Notes: a model not told the origin generated them from the letters alone. A stretch of DNA of 11,068 nt from Pseudolabrys sp. (GCA_019246455.1 JAFAQJ010000302.1:1-11068), one strand, 5' to 3'; positions 1 to 8,415 are shown, counted from the first letter of the stretch. Numbers and translations are program-made.

Positions 1-372
1 GAGCGCGTCGTTCAGCTGGCGGTTCTCGACCATGTGGGCAAAGGGCTCGCCGGGCTCGACCTCGCCGGCGAAGCTGAGGAAGGTCGGGCGGATGGGATCG
101 TCGACGCGCGAATCCGTCACCACCATGTCGAGGATCGGCTGGGCATCGACCTCAACCGCGTCCCACGCTCCGACTATCTCGAACAGCCGCCGCGCCGCGG
201 CGGCAATCGCCGACGCGCGCATATCGTTCGATTTCGGCGCGGCCAGCGCCGGGTCGGCGGCCGTGACGGCGAAACTCGCGCCGAGCGCCTGACGCAAGGC
301 AATGGCGAGCGCCAGCCCGGCAAAGCCGCCGCCGGCAATCATCACATCGATTGGCTTCTTCGCTGGCGCCAT
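1..372 (-). CDS. UbiH/UbiF-family FAD-dependent monooxygenase, N-terminal part (runs off window)
   Basis: This is the first 124 residues of a flavoprotein hydroxylase of the ubiquinone-biosynthesis (UbiH/UbiF/Coq6) type, which adds a ring hydroxyl group during ubiquinone synthesis at the inner membrane. The protein starts MAPAKKPIDVMIAGGGFAGL. Residues 10-26 form the beta-strand plus GxGxxG-like FAD-binding loop (here A-G-G-G-F-A-G-L). It is followed by an R-A-S-A-I-A-A-A-A-R-R-L segment near residue 53, which corresponds to the conserved 'D-x-R-x-x-A-L-S' substrate/FAD region of this family, and by an E-N-R motif near residue 118. The frame stays open to base 1, so the gene continues outside the window. 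The start at 372 is supported by a purine-rich AAGGAAAGG (minus strand, 392-384) about 11 bases upstream. The gene is divergent from tesB, with only 81 bases between the starts. The ring position hydroxylated cannot be told from this fragment. Confidence 0.85.
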   Translation of the reverse strand, partial: MAPAKKPIDVMIAGGGFAGLALAIALRQALGASFAVTAADPALAAPKSNDMRASAIAAAARRLFEIVGAWDAVEVDAQPILDMVVTDSRVDDPIRPTFLSFAGEVEPGEPFAHMVENRQLNDAL

Positions 373-453
373 GCGCTATCGCGCCTTTCCTTGTCAAACG
401 CTCCCCAGCATAGCAGGTTGCATGGACGAAAGGCTTTTACGGGCTTTTGGGCC

Positions 454-1320
454 ATGTCCTCGGCGATTGCAGATCTCGTCAGTATTCTCGACCTCGAAAA
501 TCTCGACCTCAATCTGTTCCGCGGCCGCTCCCCGCAATCCGGCTGGCAGCGGGTGTTCGGCGGTCAAGTGATCGGTCAAGCGCTGGTCGCCGCGGTGCGC
601 ACCGTCGAAGGACGGCAACCGCATTCGATGCACGCCTACTTTCTGCTGCCGGGCGACCCCAAAGTTCCGATTATTTATGACGTCGACCGCATGCGCGACG
701 GCAAGAGCTTCACGACGCGACGTGTCACGGCGCGCCAGCACGGCCATCCGATCTTCTCGATGCTGGTGTCGTTCCACGCCGAGGAAGATGGCCTCGAGCA
801 TCAGATGAAGATGCCCGAGGTGCCCCCACCGGAAAAATTGCCGAGCGACGCAGAGATGCGCGCCAAATTGCTGCCGATGATGCCAGAGACCGTGCGAAAA
901 TACTACGAGCGCGAACGACCCATCGAATTGCGCCCCGTGGAATTCGACCGCTATCTCGGGAAAGCCTATCCCGATGGACGCTTCAATGTCTGGATCAAGG
1001 CGACGGCAAAATTACCGGACGATCCGGCAATCCATCAATGCGCGCTGGCTTACGCCTCCGACTTCACATTGCTCGACACCGCATTGGTGCCGCTCGGGCG
1101 CACCCTGTTCGAAAAAGACTTCATGGCGGCGAGTCTCGATCATGCGCTGTGGATTCATCGTCCGTTCCGTGCCGATGAGTGGCTGCTCTATGCACAGGAC
1201 ACGCCGAACCTGCGCGGCTCGCGCGGGCTGGCGCGCGGCCTGATCTTCAAGCGCGACGGCACGTTGGTCGCCTCGGTCGCGCAGGAGGGTCTGGTGCGGC
1301 TGCGCCGAAGCGGTACATAA
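454..1320 (+). CDS. tesB: Acyl-CoA thioesterase II
   Basis: This gene encodes a 288-residue TesB-type acyl-CoA thioesterase that hydrolyses acyl-CoA to free fatty acid and CoA in the cytoplasm. The length is close to E. coli TesB (286, from memory). The fold is a double hotdog. The N-terminal hotdog carries the conserved 'RVFGGQVIGQAL' helix segment (residues 33-44) and 'HSMHAYFLLPGDP' (57-69). The C-terminal hotdog carries 'YASDFTLLDTA' (200-210), 'SLDHALWIH' (227-235) and 'VAQEGLVR' (275-282). Asp203, Ser227 and Gln277 line up with the E. coli catalytic triad Asp204, Thr228 and Gln278; Ser for Thr is a common substitution. The ATG at 454 was chosen because it gives the family length. The same frame stays open far upstream, but that stretch is antisense to the ubiH-like gene. 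No strong Shine-Dalgarno is visible. It is followed after 5 bases by a DUF2927-type gene, probably co-transcribed. Confidence 0.95.
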   Translation: MSSAIADLVSILDLENLDLNLFRGRSPQSGWQRVFGGQVIGQALVAAVRTVEGRQPHSMHAYFLLPGDPKVPIIYDVDRMRDGKSFTTRRVTARQHGHPIFSMLVSFHAEEDGLEHQMKMPEVPPPEKLPSDAEMRAKLLPMMPETVRKYYERERPIELRPVEFDRYLGKAYPDGRFNVWIKATAKLPDDPAIHQCALAYASDFTLLDTALVPLGRTLFEKDFMAASLDHALWIHRPFRADEWLLYAQDTPNLRGSRGLARGLIFKRDGTLVASVAQEGLVRLRRSGT

Positions 1321-1325
1321 GAATT

Positions 1326-2099
1326 ATGAAATTCTGGCTCGCCGCTGCGCTTTGCCTGGGCCTTGCCAGCCCTGCTGCCGCTGCGAGCGACCGCGAGCCG
1401 GCGCCCGCGGGTTCGTTTCCCGGCGCACCGCCGCAGTTCACCAAATTTACTGCGGACGAGCTGACGCGCGGCTTTCTGGCGCTCGCGTTCGGCTCGGATC
1501 TCCGCATTGGAGCGAGGCCGAAAGGCGTGCGACGTTTCGACCGTCCGATTCGCGCCGTCGTGGTCGGCGGCGGCAGCGTCGATCGCGTCCCGGCGATGCA
1601 GCGCGTACTGTTCGAGTACGGCGAGAAGGTCCCAAATCTGCATCTGTCGGTAGGCGGCGCCGTCGACGGCGCCGAGATCACAGTCCGCCTGATCGACGAG
1701 AAGAATTTCGGCACCGCACTCGAAGCGGCGTTCGGCCGCGAGGTGGCGCGCGCCTTCGTCGCCAAGACCGACCCGCAGTGCATGACCAACGTGCAGTCGG
1801 ACCCCGAAGGTCGGATTATTCATTCGGAATCGTTCATCATCGTCGACAAGGGGGACGATGTTTTCCTCGATTGCGCTTATCACGAGCTGCTGCACGCTTT
1901 CGGCCTGTCGAACCACGACCAGCGCAACCCGTGGACCACGCTCAACCAAAATCGGATGGTCGGCTATCTATCGGTCTATGACCGCGCGCTACTGACGCTG
2001 TTGTATGACTCGCGCCTTTCGCCCGGGATGACCCGTGACCAGGTCAATGTAGCTCTGCCGCAGGTGATCCGGAGTCTGGGCTTAGCAGGCCCAAAGTAG
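1326..2099 (+). CDS. Secreted DUF2927-type protein with an HExxH motif
   Basis: This gene encodes a 257-residue exported protein resembling the DUF2927 family, which is common in Alphaproteobacteria and of unknown function. Residues 1-20 form a signal peptide (M-K-F-W, a hydrophobic core, then S-P-A-A-A-A before Ser21). Supporting segments are the N-terminal 'FTADELTRGFLALAFGSDL' (41-59), 'RFDRPIRAVVV' (70-80), and a C-terminal 'LTLLYDSRLSPGMT' (223-236) that is typical of the family. Residues 183-198 read C-A-Y-H-E-L-L-H-A-F-G-L-S-N-H-D. This includes HELLH (186-190), Gly193 and His197, close to the HExxHxxGxxH zinc site of metzincin-type peptidases but with one extra residue before the last His. 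As I recall, typical DUF2927 members have E-E-x-x-Q at this place, so a catalytic zinc is possible here but unproven. The start ATG lies 5 bases after the tesB stop with little Shine-Dalgarno, suggesting coupled translation. No function is assigned. Confidence 0.8.
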   Translation: MKFWLAAALCLGLASPAAAASDREPAPAGSFPGAPPQFTKFTADELTRGFLALAFGSDLRIGARPKGVRRFDRPIRAVVVGGGSVDRVPAMQRVLFEYGEKVPNLHLSVGGAVDGAEITVRLIDEKNFGTALEAAFGREVARAFVAKTDPQCMTNVQSDPEGRIIHSESFIIVDKGDDVFLDCAYHELLHAFGLSNHDQRNPWTTLNQNRMVGYLSVYDRALLTLLYDSRLSPGMTRDQVNVALPQVIRSLGLAGPK

Positions 2100-2202
2100 C
2101 GGATCGGCCGCAAGAAAGCGTCTTTCCAGGTGAATTTCTCGCTACCAACCTGCCTGCCCCGGGCCCAGAGGCTTGAGCACGCGGCAAAAAACCCGCTTAA
2201 TT

Positions 2203-2579
<377 letters not shown>

Positions 2580-2637
2580 GCCGACAAACCTCACGCTGGC
2601 TAATTCTTGTGCAGACTTGGCGCGGCTTTAAGCGCGG

Positions 2638-2651
2638 CTGTCAGGTGACAG
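2638..2651. promoter_or_regulatory. 14-bp palindrome upstream of second glnK (possible operator)
   Basis: CTGTCA-GG-TGACAG is a perfect 6-bp inverted repeat with a 2-base spacer, about 68 bases upstream of the sigma-54-like element. That is a sensible distance for an enhancer-type activator site, but the sequence is not the usual NtrC consensus (GCACC-N5-GGTGC). It overlaps the end of a direct repeat of GCGCGGCT (2620-2627 and 2632-2639). Confidence 0.35.
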
Positions 2652-2686
2652 ACCGTAAGGCCCTTGGCTGCGGCAAATCGGCCTGA

Positions 2687-3175
<489 letters not shown>

Positions 3176-3194
3176 CCCGCAAACGATTACGGAC

Positions 3195-3199
3195 AGGAG
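3195..3199 (+). promoter_or_regulatory. Ribosome binding site of amtB
   Basis: AGGAG is 7 bases before the ATG at 3207. It is one of the best Shine-Dalgarno sequences in the window and fixes the amtB start, so the long N-terminal leader is real. Confidence 0.8.
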
Positions 3200-3206
3200 T
3201 AACCCA

Positions 3207-4664
3207 ATGACGTCTAAGAAACCTTCCCGTGCGGGCCTGATTGCTCTCGCGTGCGGAATGATCCTTGGTCTCTTCCTTACGGTCGCGACCTACGAACAAA
3301 GCTACGCCCAGGCACCGGCCGCTCCCGCGGCTGCGGCGCCTGCCGCGGCTCCGGCGGCACCGCCGGCGCCGACACCGGCTTGCGCCAGCGATCCGGACCC
3401 GAAGAAGGCCGTCACTGAAAAGTGCTCGCCGAATTCGGGCGACACCGCCTGGATGCTGACCTCGATGGCCCTCGTGCTCATGATGACCATCCCGGGTCTC
3501 GCGCTGTTCTACGGCGGTATGGTGAAGAAGAAGAACGTCGGCGACACGGTAATGACGAGCTTTGCCGTCACGTGTCTCGTGACGATCTTGTTCGCCTGCG
3601 TCACCTACAGCATGGCGTTTACCACCGGCTCACCCTACGTGGGCGGGCTCAGTCGCGCCTTCCTGCAAGGCATCATGAGCGACATCGCATCGGGCGCGGG
3701 CACTCCGAACGGCCTTGCCGTGACGATTCCCGAAACCGTCTACATGTGCTTCCAGATGACCTTCGCGATCATCACTCCGGCGCTGATCGCGGGCGCGTTT
3801 GCTGAGCGCATGAAGTTTTCGGCGATGCTGTGGTTTATCGGTCTCTGGGCCGTCGTGGTTTATGCCCCGATTGCGCACTGGGTCTGGGGCGCCGACGGCT
3901 TCATGTCGAACGGTAACTCGGACGCGATGTTCAAGGTCCTCGACTTCGCAGGCGGCACCGTCGTTCACATTAACGCTGGCGTCGCCGGCCTGATGTGCGC
4001 GATCTGCCTCGGCAAGCGCCGGGATCCCGGGCCGCCGCACAACATGGTCTACACCCTGGTCGGCGCTTCGCTGCTGTGGGTCGGCTGGTTCGGCTTCAAC
4101 GCCGGCTCGGCTGTCACCGCGGGCTTGCAGGCCGGCATGGCGATGACCGTTACACAAATCGCGACGGCCGTTGCCGGCTTCACCTGGATGCTCGTCGAGT
4201 GGGCGATCCGTGGCAAGCCGACCGTGATCGGCATCTCGTCGGGCGCAGTCGCCGGCCTCGTGGCTATCACTCCGGCGTCGGGCTTCGTCGGCCCAGCCGG
4301 CTCGATGGCGATCGGCGTCGCTGCTGGCGTGATCTGCTACTGGGGCGTCACCGGTCTCAAGCGCATGATCGGTGTTGACGACGCGCTGGATTGCTTCGGC
4401 GTCCACGCGGTCGGCGGCATCGTCGGCGCGTTGCTGACCGGCGTGTTCGCGATCAACGAGTACGGCGGCACCCCTGGTCTGATCGAAGGCAATCCGGCCC
4501 AGATGATCAATCAGATCGAAGGCATCGCCGTCGTCATCATCTACGACGCGATTGTTTCGCTGATCATCCTGAAGATCCTCGACGCCATCATCGGCCTTAG
4601 GGTCGCGGATGAAGTCGAGCGCGAAGGTCTCGATATCGCGCTGCACGGCGAAGCCGTCCAGTAA
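3207..4664 (+). CDS. amtB: Ammonium transporter AmtB
   Basis: This gene encodes a 485-residue Amt/Rh-family ammonium channel of the inner membrane. The N-terminus is a cleavable signal (hydrophobic 10-28, then S-Y-A-Q-A near 32-36), followed by an Ala/Pro-rich periplasmic linker (36-58) and two cysteines (59, 73) before the first of eleven expected membrane helices (about 80-105, ending 'FYGGMVKKKN'). Pore residues align with E. coli AmtB: Asp246 and His254 in 'DFAGGTVVHINAG' (Asp160, His168), Phe297 and Ser301 in 'FGFNAGSA' (Phe215, Ser219), and His400 in 'CFGVHAVGGIVG' (His318), so the twin-histidine pore is intact. The C-terminal tail 'LRVADEVEREGLDIALHGE' (464-482) is the conserved GlnK-responsive segment. 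Partner of the upstream GlnK, presumably in the same nitrogen-controlled transcript. It is followed by an intrinsic terminator. The A/P linker makes it longer than E. coli AmtB. Confidence 0.97.
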   Translation: MTSKKPSRAGLIALACGMILGLFLTVATYEQSYAQAPAAPAAAAPAAAPAAPPAPTPACASDPDPKKAVTEKCSPNSGDTAWMLTSMALVLMMTIPGLALFYGGMVKKKNVGDTVMTSFAVTCLVTILFACVTYSMAFTTGSPYVGGLSRAFLQGIMSDIASGAGTPNGLAVTIPETVYMCFQMTFAIITPALIAGAFAERMKFSAMLWFIGLWAVVVYAPIAHWVWGADGFMSNGNSDAMFKVLDFAGGTVVHINAGVAGLMCAICLGKRRDPGPPHNMVYTLVGASLLWVGWFGFNAGSAVTAGLQAGMAMTVTQIATAVAGFTWMLVEWAIRGKPTVIGISSGAVAGLVAITPASGFVGPAGSMAIGVAAGVICYWGVTGLKRMIGVDDALDCFGVHAVGGIVGALLTGVFAINEYGGTPGLIEGNPAQMINQIEGIAVVIIYDAIVSLIILKILDAIIGLRVADEVEREGLDIALHGEAVQ

Positions 4665-4714
4665 GCGACAAGAGCCAGCGGTAGGGGCGGAAACCCGGCA
4701 CTGTCCCTTCCGTC

Positions 4715-4752
4715 GAAGCCCCGGTCCTGCAAAGGGCCGGGGCTTCTCTTTT
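4715..4752 (+). terminator. Rho-independent terminator after amtB
   Basis: GAAGCCCCGG (4715-4724) pairs perfectly with CCGGGGCTTC (4737-4746). TCC/GGG extends the stem to 13 bp with a 6-base loop (TGCAAA), and TCTTTT follows. It lies 50 bases after the amtB stop and separates the nitrogen block from the dpp operon. Confidence 0.92.
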
Positions 4753-4793
4753 GTTCCGTGATACCCCCCGGGAGAGCGGTCGTGACGCCCACA

Positions 4794-4821
4794 TTGGCGT
4801 GCGCTAGCATCCCCGTAACAA
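4794..4821 (+). promoter_or_regulatory. Weak sigma-70-like promoter candidate for dppABCDF
   Basis: TTGGCG (4794-4799) and TAACAA (4816-4821) are 16 bases apart in the 114-base gap between the amtB terminator and dppA. Because the terminator is strong, the operon needs its own promoter here, but the match to consensus is poor and other choices are possible. Confidence 0.3.
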
Positions 4822-4853
4822 GGGCCGGTACTGCAACCGCTGGCCAGCGCCAC

Positions 4854-4860
4854 AAGGGGG
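4854..4860 (+). promoter_or_regulatory. Ribosome binding site of dppA
   Basis: AAGGGGG is 6 bases before the ATG at 4867. It is the strongest site in the dpp operon, in line with high expression of the binding protein compared with the weak sites of dppB, dppC, dppD and dppF. Confidence 0.75.
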
Positions 4861-4866
4861 TCGTTC

Positions 4867-6459
4867 ATGTCGAAATATCGCTTGCTCCTCGCCGCTGCTA
4901 TTCCGGCGATGCTTGCCGCCGCGCCAGTATCCGCCAAAACTCTGGTGTTCTGCTCGGAAGGCAGTCCCGAGAATTTCTATCCCGGCGTGAACACGACGGG
5001 CACGTCGTTTGACGCGAACAGCCAGATCTACAGCCGTATCGTCGATTTCGAGCGCGGCACTACCAAGGTCGTCCCCGGCCTGGCCGAAAAGTGGGACATC
5101 TCTCCTGATGGTCTCGTCTACACCTTCCATTTGCGGCACGGCGTGAAGTGGCAATCGAACGCCAATTTCAAACCGACGCGGGATTTCAATGCCGACGACA
5201 TCATCTTCGCGATCGAGCGGCAATGGAAGGAAAGCAATCCGTATTTCAAGGTCACCAGTTCGAACCATTCCTACTTCAACGACATGGGGATGATGAAGCT
5301 CCTCAAGTCAGTCGACAAAGTCGACGACTACACGGTGAAGGTTACTCTCAACACGCCTGAGGCACCGTTCCTGTCCGATCTCGCGATGGAATACGCGGGC
5401 ATCCAATCCAAGGAATATGCCGACGCCATGCTAAAGGCCGGCACACCGGAAAAACTCGATCAGGAGCCCGCCGGCACCGGCCCCTTCATGCTGGTGCAGT
5501 ATCAGAAGGATGCGATCGTTCGGTACAAGGCGTTCCCGGAATTTTGGGGCGGCAAGGCCAAGATCGACGATCTTGTTTTCGCCATTACTCCGGACGCTTC
5601 GGTTCGCTGGGCCAAGTTGCAGAAGGGCGAATGTCACGTCATGCCCTATCCCAATCCGGCGGACCTCGATGCGATCCGTAAAGACGCCAACGTGCAGGTG
5701 CTGGAACAGCCCGGATTGAATATCGGCTATCTCGCCTACAACACCACCAAGAAACCGTTTGACGACGTTCGCGTGCGCAAGGCCGTCAACATGGCGATCA
5801 ACAAGAAAGCGATCATCGACGCGGTGTACCTGTCGACCGGCGTTGCCGCGATCAACCCGATCCCGCCCACGATGTGGTCGTACAACAACCAGATCAAGGA
5901 CGACCCGTACGATCCAGCGGCGGCCAAGAAGCTCCTCGCTGAAGCCGGTTATCCGAATGGATTCGAAACCGATCTGTGGGCGATGCCGGTGCAGCGCCCC
6001 TACAATCCGAACGCCAAGCGCATCGCGGAATTGATGCAGGCCGATCTCGCACAGGTCGGGATCAAGGCCGAGATCAAGAGCTTCGAATGGGGCGAATATC
6101 GCAAACGTGCGCAAGCGGGTGAACCCCAGACGGTGCAATTAGGCTGGACCGGCGACAACGGCGACCCCGACAACTTCCTGCACACCTTGCTTGGCTGTGC
6201 GGCAGCGCAGAACAACGGCGGCAATCTCGCAAAGTGGTGCTACAAGCCGTTCGACGACATCGTGGTGAAGGCAAAGTCGGTGAGCGACCAGGCCGAACGC
6301 ACCAAGCTCTATGAGCAGGCGCAAGTTATTTTCAAGGAACAGGCGCCATGGTTCACCATCGCGCATTCGGTCCAACTCAAACCGGTGCGCAAGGAAGTCG
6401 TTGACTTCAAGCTCAGTCCGTTCGGCCGCCACACCTTTTACGGCGTCGATCTGAAATAA
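4867..6459 (+). CDS. dppA: Periplasmic dipeptide-binding protein DppA
   Basis: This gene encodes a 530-residue cluster C (SBP_bac_5) solute-binding protein that captures dipeptides in the periplasm and delivers them to DppBCDF. Residues 1-23 are a signal peptide ending V-S-A before Lys24. It is very close to E. coli DppA as I remember it: 'KTLVFCSEGSPE' at the mature N-terminus, 'FKPTRDFNADD' (101-111), 'SKEYADAMLKAGTPEKLD' (181-198), 'ITPDASVRWAKLQKGE' (240-255), 'LWAMPVQRPYNPNA' (370-383) and 'GWTGDNGDPDNF' (426-437). Arg377 and Asp430 are 53 residues apart, as are E. coli Arg355 and Asp408 (mature numbering), which bind the peptide carboxylate and amino group. Cysteine pairs 29/256 and 444/458 match the two E. 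coli disulfides. In E. coli, DppA also carries heme and 5-aminolevulinate; this may hold here but is not shown. A strong Shine-Dalgarno supports the start. Confidence 0.96.
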   Translation: MSKYRLLLAAAIPAMLAAAPVSAKTLVFCSEGSPENFYPGVNTTGTSFDANSQIYSRIVDFERGTTKVVPGLAEKWDISPDGLVYTFHLRHGVKWQSNANFKPTRDFNADDIIFAIERQWKESNPYFKVTSSNHSYFNDMGMMKLLKSVDKVDDYTVKVTLNTPEAPFLSDLAMEYAGIQSKEYADAMLKAGTPEKLDQEPAGTGPFMLVQYQKDAIVRYKAFPEFWGGKAKIDDLVFAITPDASVRWAKLQKGECHVMPYPNPADLDAIRKDANVQVLEQPGLNIGYLAYNTTKKPFDDVRVRKAVNMAINKKAIIDAVYLSTGVAAINPIPPTMWSYNNQIKDDPYDPAAAKKLLAEAGYPNGFETDLWAMPVQRPYNPNAKRIAELMQADLAQVGIKAEIKSFEWGEYRKRAQAGEPQTVQLGWTGDNGDPDNFLHTLLGCAAAQNNGGNLAKWCYKPFDDIVVKAKSVSDQAERTKLYEQAQVIFKEQAPWFTIAHSVQLKPVRKEVVDFKLSPFGRHTFYGVDLK

Positions 6460-6465
6460 CGGTTC

Positions 6466-6499
6466 GGCGGAAGCGGCGGCAAATAACGCCGCTTCCGCC
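6466..6499 (+). other. Perfect 13-bp intercistronic hairpin between dppA and dppB
   Basis: GGCGGAAGCGGCG (6466-6478) and its exact complement (6487-6499) flank the 8-base loop GCAAATAA, 6 bases after the dppA stop and 9 bases before the dppB start. No T-run follows, so it is not a classic terminator. By analogy with hairpins after malE and other binding-protein genes, it probably stabilises the dppA mRNA or partly stops transcription, giving more DppA than DppBC. It may also restrict ribosome access to dppB. Confidence 0.8.
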
Positions 6500-6508
6500 A
6501 CGCCCGTC

Positions 6509-7519
6509 ATGCTGCGATTCCTGGTCACACGCGTCAGCCTGATCGTGCCGACTTTCATCGGCATTACGCTCTTGGTCTTCGTACTGACGCGGCTGATCCC
6601 CGGCGACCCCATCGAAACGATGGCCGGAGAGCGAGGCATCGATCCGGTCCAGCATCAGCGCCTGATTCACGAATACGGTTTCGATCAGCCACTATTCACG
6701 CAGTATGGATTCTATCTATTTCGTCTCGCTCATGGCGATCTGGGGCGATCGATCGTAACGCATCGGCCGGTGATCGAAGAATTCGCCAGCCTCTTCCCAG
6801 CGACCATCGAACTCTCGCTTTGTGCGATGTTGTTTGCGATCGGGTTGGGGCTGCCCGCCGGAATTCTGGCCGCGGTCCGCCGTGGATCGATCTTCGACCA
6901 CGGCGTCATGGCGGCGTCGCTTACGGGCTACTCGATGCCCATTTTCTGGTGGGGCCTGTTGCTCATTTTGTTGTTTTCCGTGCTGCTCGGCTGGACCCCG
7001 GTATCCGGCCGCATCGCTGTACTTTACTACGTGCCATCGGTGACCGGATTTTTGCTGATCGATTCGCTGCTGTCCGATCAAGCTGGCGCATTCGCTTCAG
7101 CGCTTTCTCATATCGTCCTGCCGGCCATTGTGCTCGGCACGGTGCCCCTTGCGGTGATTGCTCGCATGACACGGTCGGCGATGCTGGAAGTGCTCGGAGA
7201 GGACTACATCCGCACGGCGCGTGCCAAGGGCCTGTCGGGCTTCCGCATCATTGCAGTTCATGCACTGCGCAACGCCCTCATTCCGATCGTGACGGTGATC
7301 GGCTTGCAGGTCGGCGTACTGATGACCGGCGCGATTCTTACCGAAACGATCTTTTCGTGGCCTGGCGTCGGCAAGTGGCTGATCGAAGGCATCAATCGGC
7401 GCGACTATCCCGTGCTGCAAGGCGGCACCCTGTTGATCGGCGGCATCGTCATGGCCGTTAACCTGCTCGTTGACGTCGCCTACGGTCTCATCAACCCGCG
7501 CATCCGGCATTCGCTATGA
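6509..7519 (+). CDS. dppB: Dipeptide ABC transporter permease DppB
   Basis: This gene encodes a 336-residue inner-membrane permease (E. coli DppB is 339, from memory). The N-terminus 'MLRFLVTRVSLIVPTFIGIT' with first membrane helix (about 9-30) and the following 'LIPGDP' is the hallmark of OppB/DppB proteins. Further helices lie near 100-123, 137-160, 199-222, 256-280 and 303-328, six in all. The EAA coupling loop, which contacts the ATPases, is at about 228-258 and contains 'GEDYIRTARAKGLSGFR' and 'HALRNALIPI'. 'FSWPGVGKWLIEGINRRDYP' (282-301) is also strongly conserved. It pairs with DppC to form the translocation path. No good Shine-Dalgarno precedes the ATG, and the 13-bp hairpin ends 9 bases upstream, so lower translation than dppA is likely. 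Its stop overlaps the dppC start (ATGA). Confidence 0.95.
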   Translation: MLRFLVTRVSLIVPTFIGITLLVFVLTRLIPGDPIETMAGERGIDPVQHQRLIHEYGFDQPLFTQYGFYLFRLAHGDLGRSIVTHRPVIEEFASLFPATIELSLCAMLFAIGLGLPAGILAAVRRGSIFDHGVMAASLTGYSMPIFWWGLLLILLFSVLLGWTPVSGRIAVLYYVPSVTGFLLIDSLLSDQAGAFASALSHIVLPAIVLGTVPLAVIARMTRSAMLEVLGEDYIRTARAKGLSGFRIIAVHALRNALIPIVTVIGLQVGVLMTGAILTETIFSWPGVGKWLIEGINRRDYPVLQGGTLLIGGIVMAVNLLVDVAYGLINPRIRHSL

Positions 7520-8415
7520 CGCAAATCCTTTCAGCGGGAACCGATATTGAAGCGCCACCGCAAGCGTTCGCCGAGACATGGTCCTACTTCAAAGAAAACA
7601 GGGGCGCGGTAATCGGCCTCGTCATTATTGCCGCACTGGTCTTAGTTGGGGCGACCGCCGATCTCATCGCTCCCTATTCACCGATCCTCACCAACAACAG
7701 TGCATTCCTCAAGCCTCCCTTCTGGCAGGCCGGAGGATCGCTCGCGCATGTGCTCGGCACCGACGCGATCGGCCGCGATATGTTGTCGCGTCTCATCTTT
7801 GGCGCGCGGCTGTCGCTATCCATCGGCGTCGCGGTGACGGCGCTATCGGTTCTGTGTGGCACGATCCTCGGCCTCACAGCGGGCTATTTCCGCGGCGTGA
7901 CGGAAATTGTGATCATGCGCGTGATGGATATCATTTTGACGCTGCCGAGCCTGCTGCTTGCGATCGTCATCGTCGCCATTCTCGGTCCGGGTGTCGTGAA
8001 TGCATTGCTGGCGGTTTCGATTGTGCTGTTACCGTCTTATGTGCGCATCGCGCGAGCGGCCGTTATTACCGAGATGGCGAAGGACTACGTGACGGCGGCC
8101 AAGGTCAGCGGCGTCGGCGGGATACGGCTGATGATCAACGAGGTGCTGCCGAATTGCGCAGCGCCGCTAATCGTGCAAGCGACGTTGGGTATTTCGACAG
8201 CCATCCTTGATGCCGCCGCCTTAGGCTTCCTCGGTCTTGGCGCGCAACCGCCGACCGCGGAATGGGGCACGATGCTGGCGGATGCGCGCGAATTCGTGCT
8301 GCGCGCTTGGTGGGTCGTCACCCTTCCGGGCATCATGATCTTGATCACGGTGCTCGCGTTCAATTTGCTGGGCGACGGGATGCGCGATGCGCTCGACCCC
8401 AAGCTCAAGCGCTAG
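7516..8415 (+). CDS. dppC: Dipeptide ABC transporter permease DppC
   Basis: This gene encodes a 299-residue inner-membrane permease (E. coli DppC is 300, from memory). It starts with a cytoplasmic N-terminus carrying '[17 protein letters not shown]' (22-38), where the OppC N-terminal domain enters the first helix (about 31-50). '[20 protein letters not shown]' (80-99) is the family signature, followed by helices near 100-123, 137-157, 163-180, 220-243 and 266-286. The EAA loop at about 186-218 contains '[17 protein letters not shown]' and 'VLPN'. '[19 protein letters not shown]' (236-254) and '[15 protein letters not shown]' (283-297) close the protein as in all DppC/OppC. The ATG overlaps the dppB stop by 4 bases, so the two permeases are translationally coupled in equal amounts, as the heterodimeric channel needs. 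dppD follows after 10 bases. Confidence 0.96.
   Translation: MTQILSAGTDIEAPPQAFAETWSYFKENRGAVIGLVIIAALVLVGATADLIAPYSPILTNNSAFLKPPFWQAGGSLAHVLGTDAIGRDMLSRLIFGARLSLSIGVAVTALSVLCGTILGLTAGYFRGVTEIVIMRVMDIILTLPSLLLAIVIVAILGPGVVNALLAVSIVLLPSYVRIARAAVITEMAKDYVTAAKVSGVGGIRLMINEVLPNCAAPLIVQATLGISTAILDAAALGFLGLGAQPPTAEWGTMLADAREFVLRAWWVVTLPGIMILITVLAFNLLGDGMRDALDPKLKR

Noticed and set aside
34..453. In-frame upstream extension of tesB by 140 codons
   Set aside because: It lies antisense to the ubiH-like gene, has no relation to TesB, and the protein from 454 already has the full family length with correct catalytic positions.
1188..1949. Long minus-strand open frame (253 codons) opposite tesB end and the DUF2927-type gene
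   Set aside because: Its Arg/Ala/Asp-rich translation has no recognisable motif and mirrors the codon bias of the opposite, well-supported genes.
3630..4937. Very long minus-strand open frame (435 codons) opposite amtB
   Set aside because: It crosses the amtB terminator and the dppA start, and the protein is a low-complexity His/Asp/Arg mixture, as expected for the reverse frame of a high-GC membrane protein gene.
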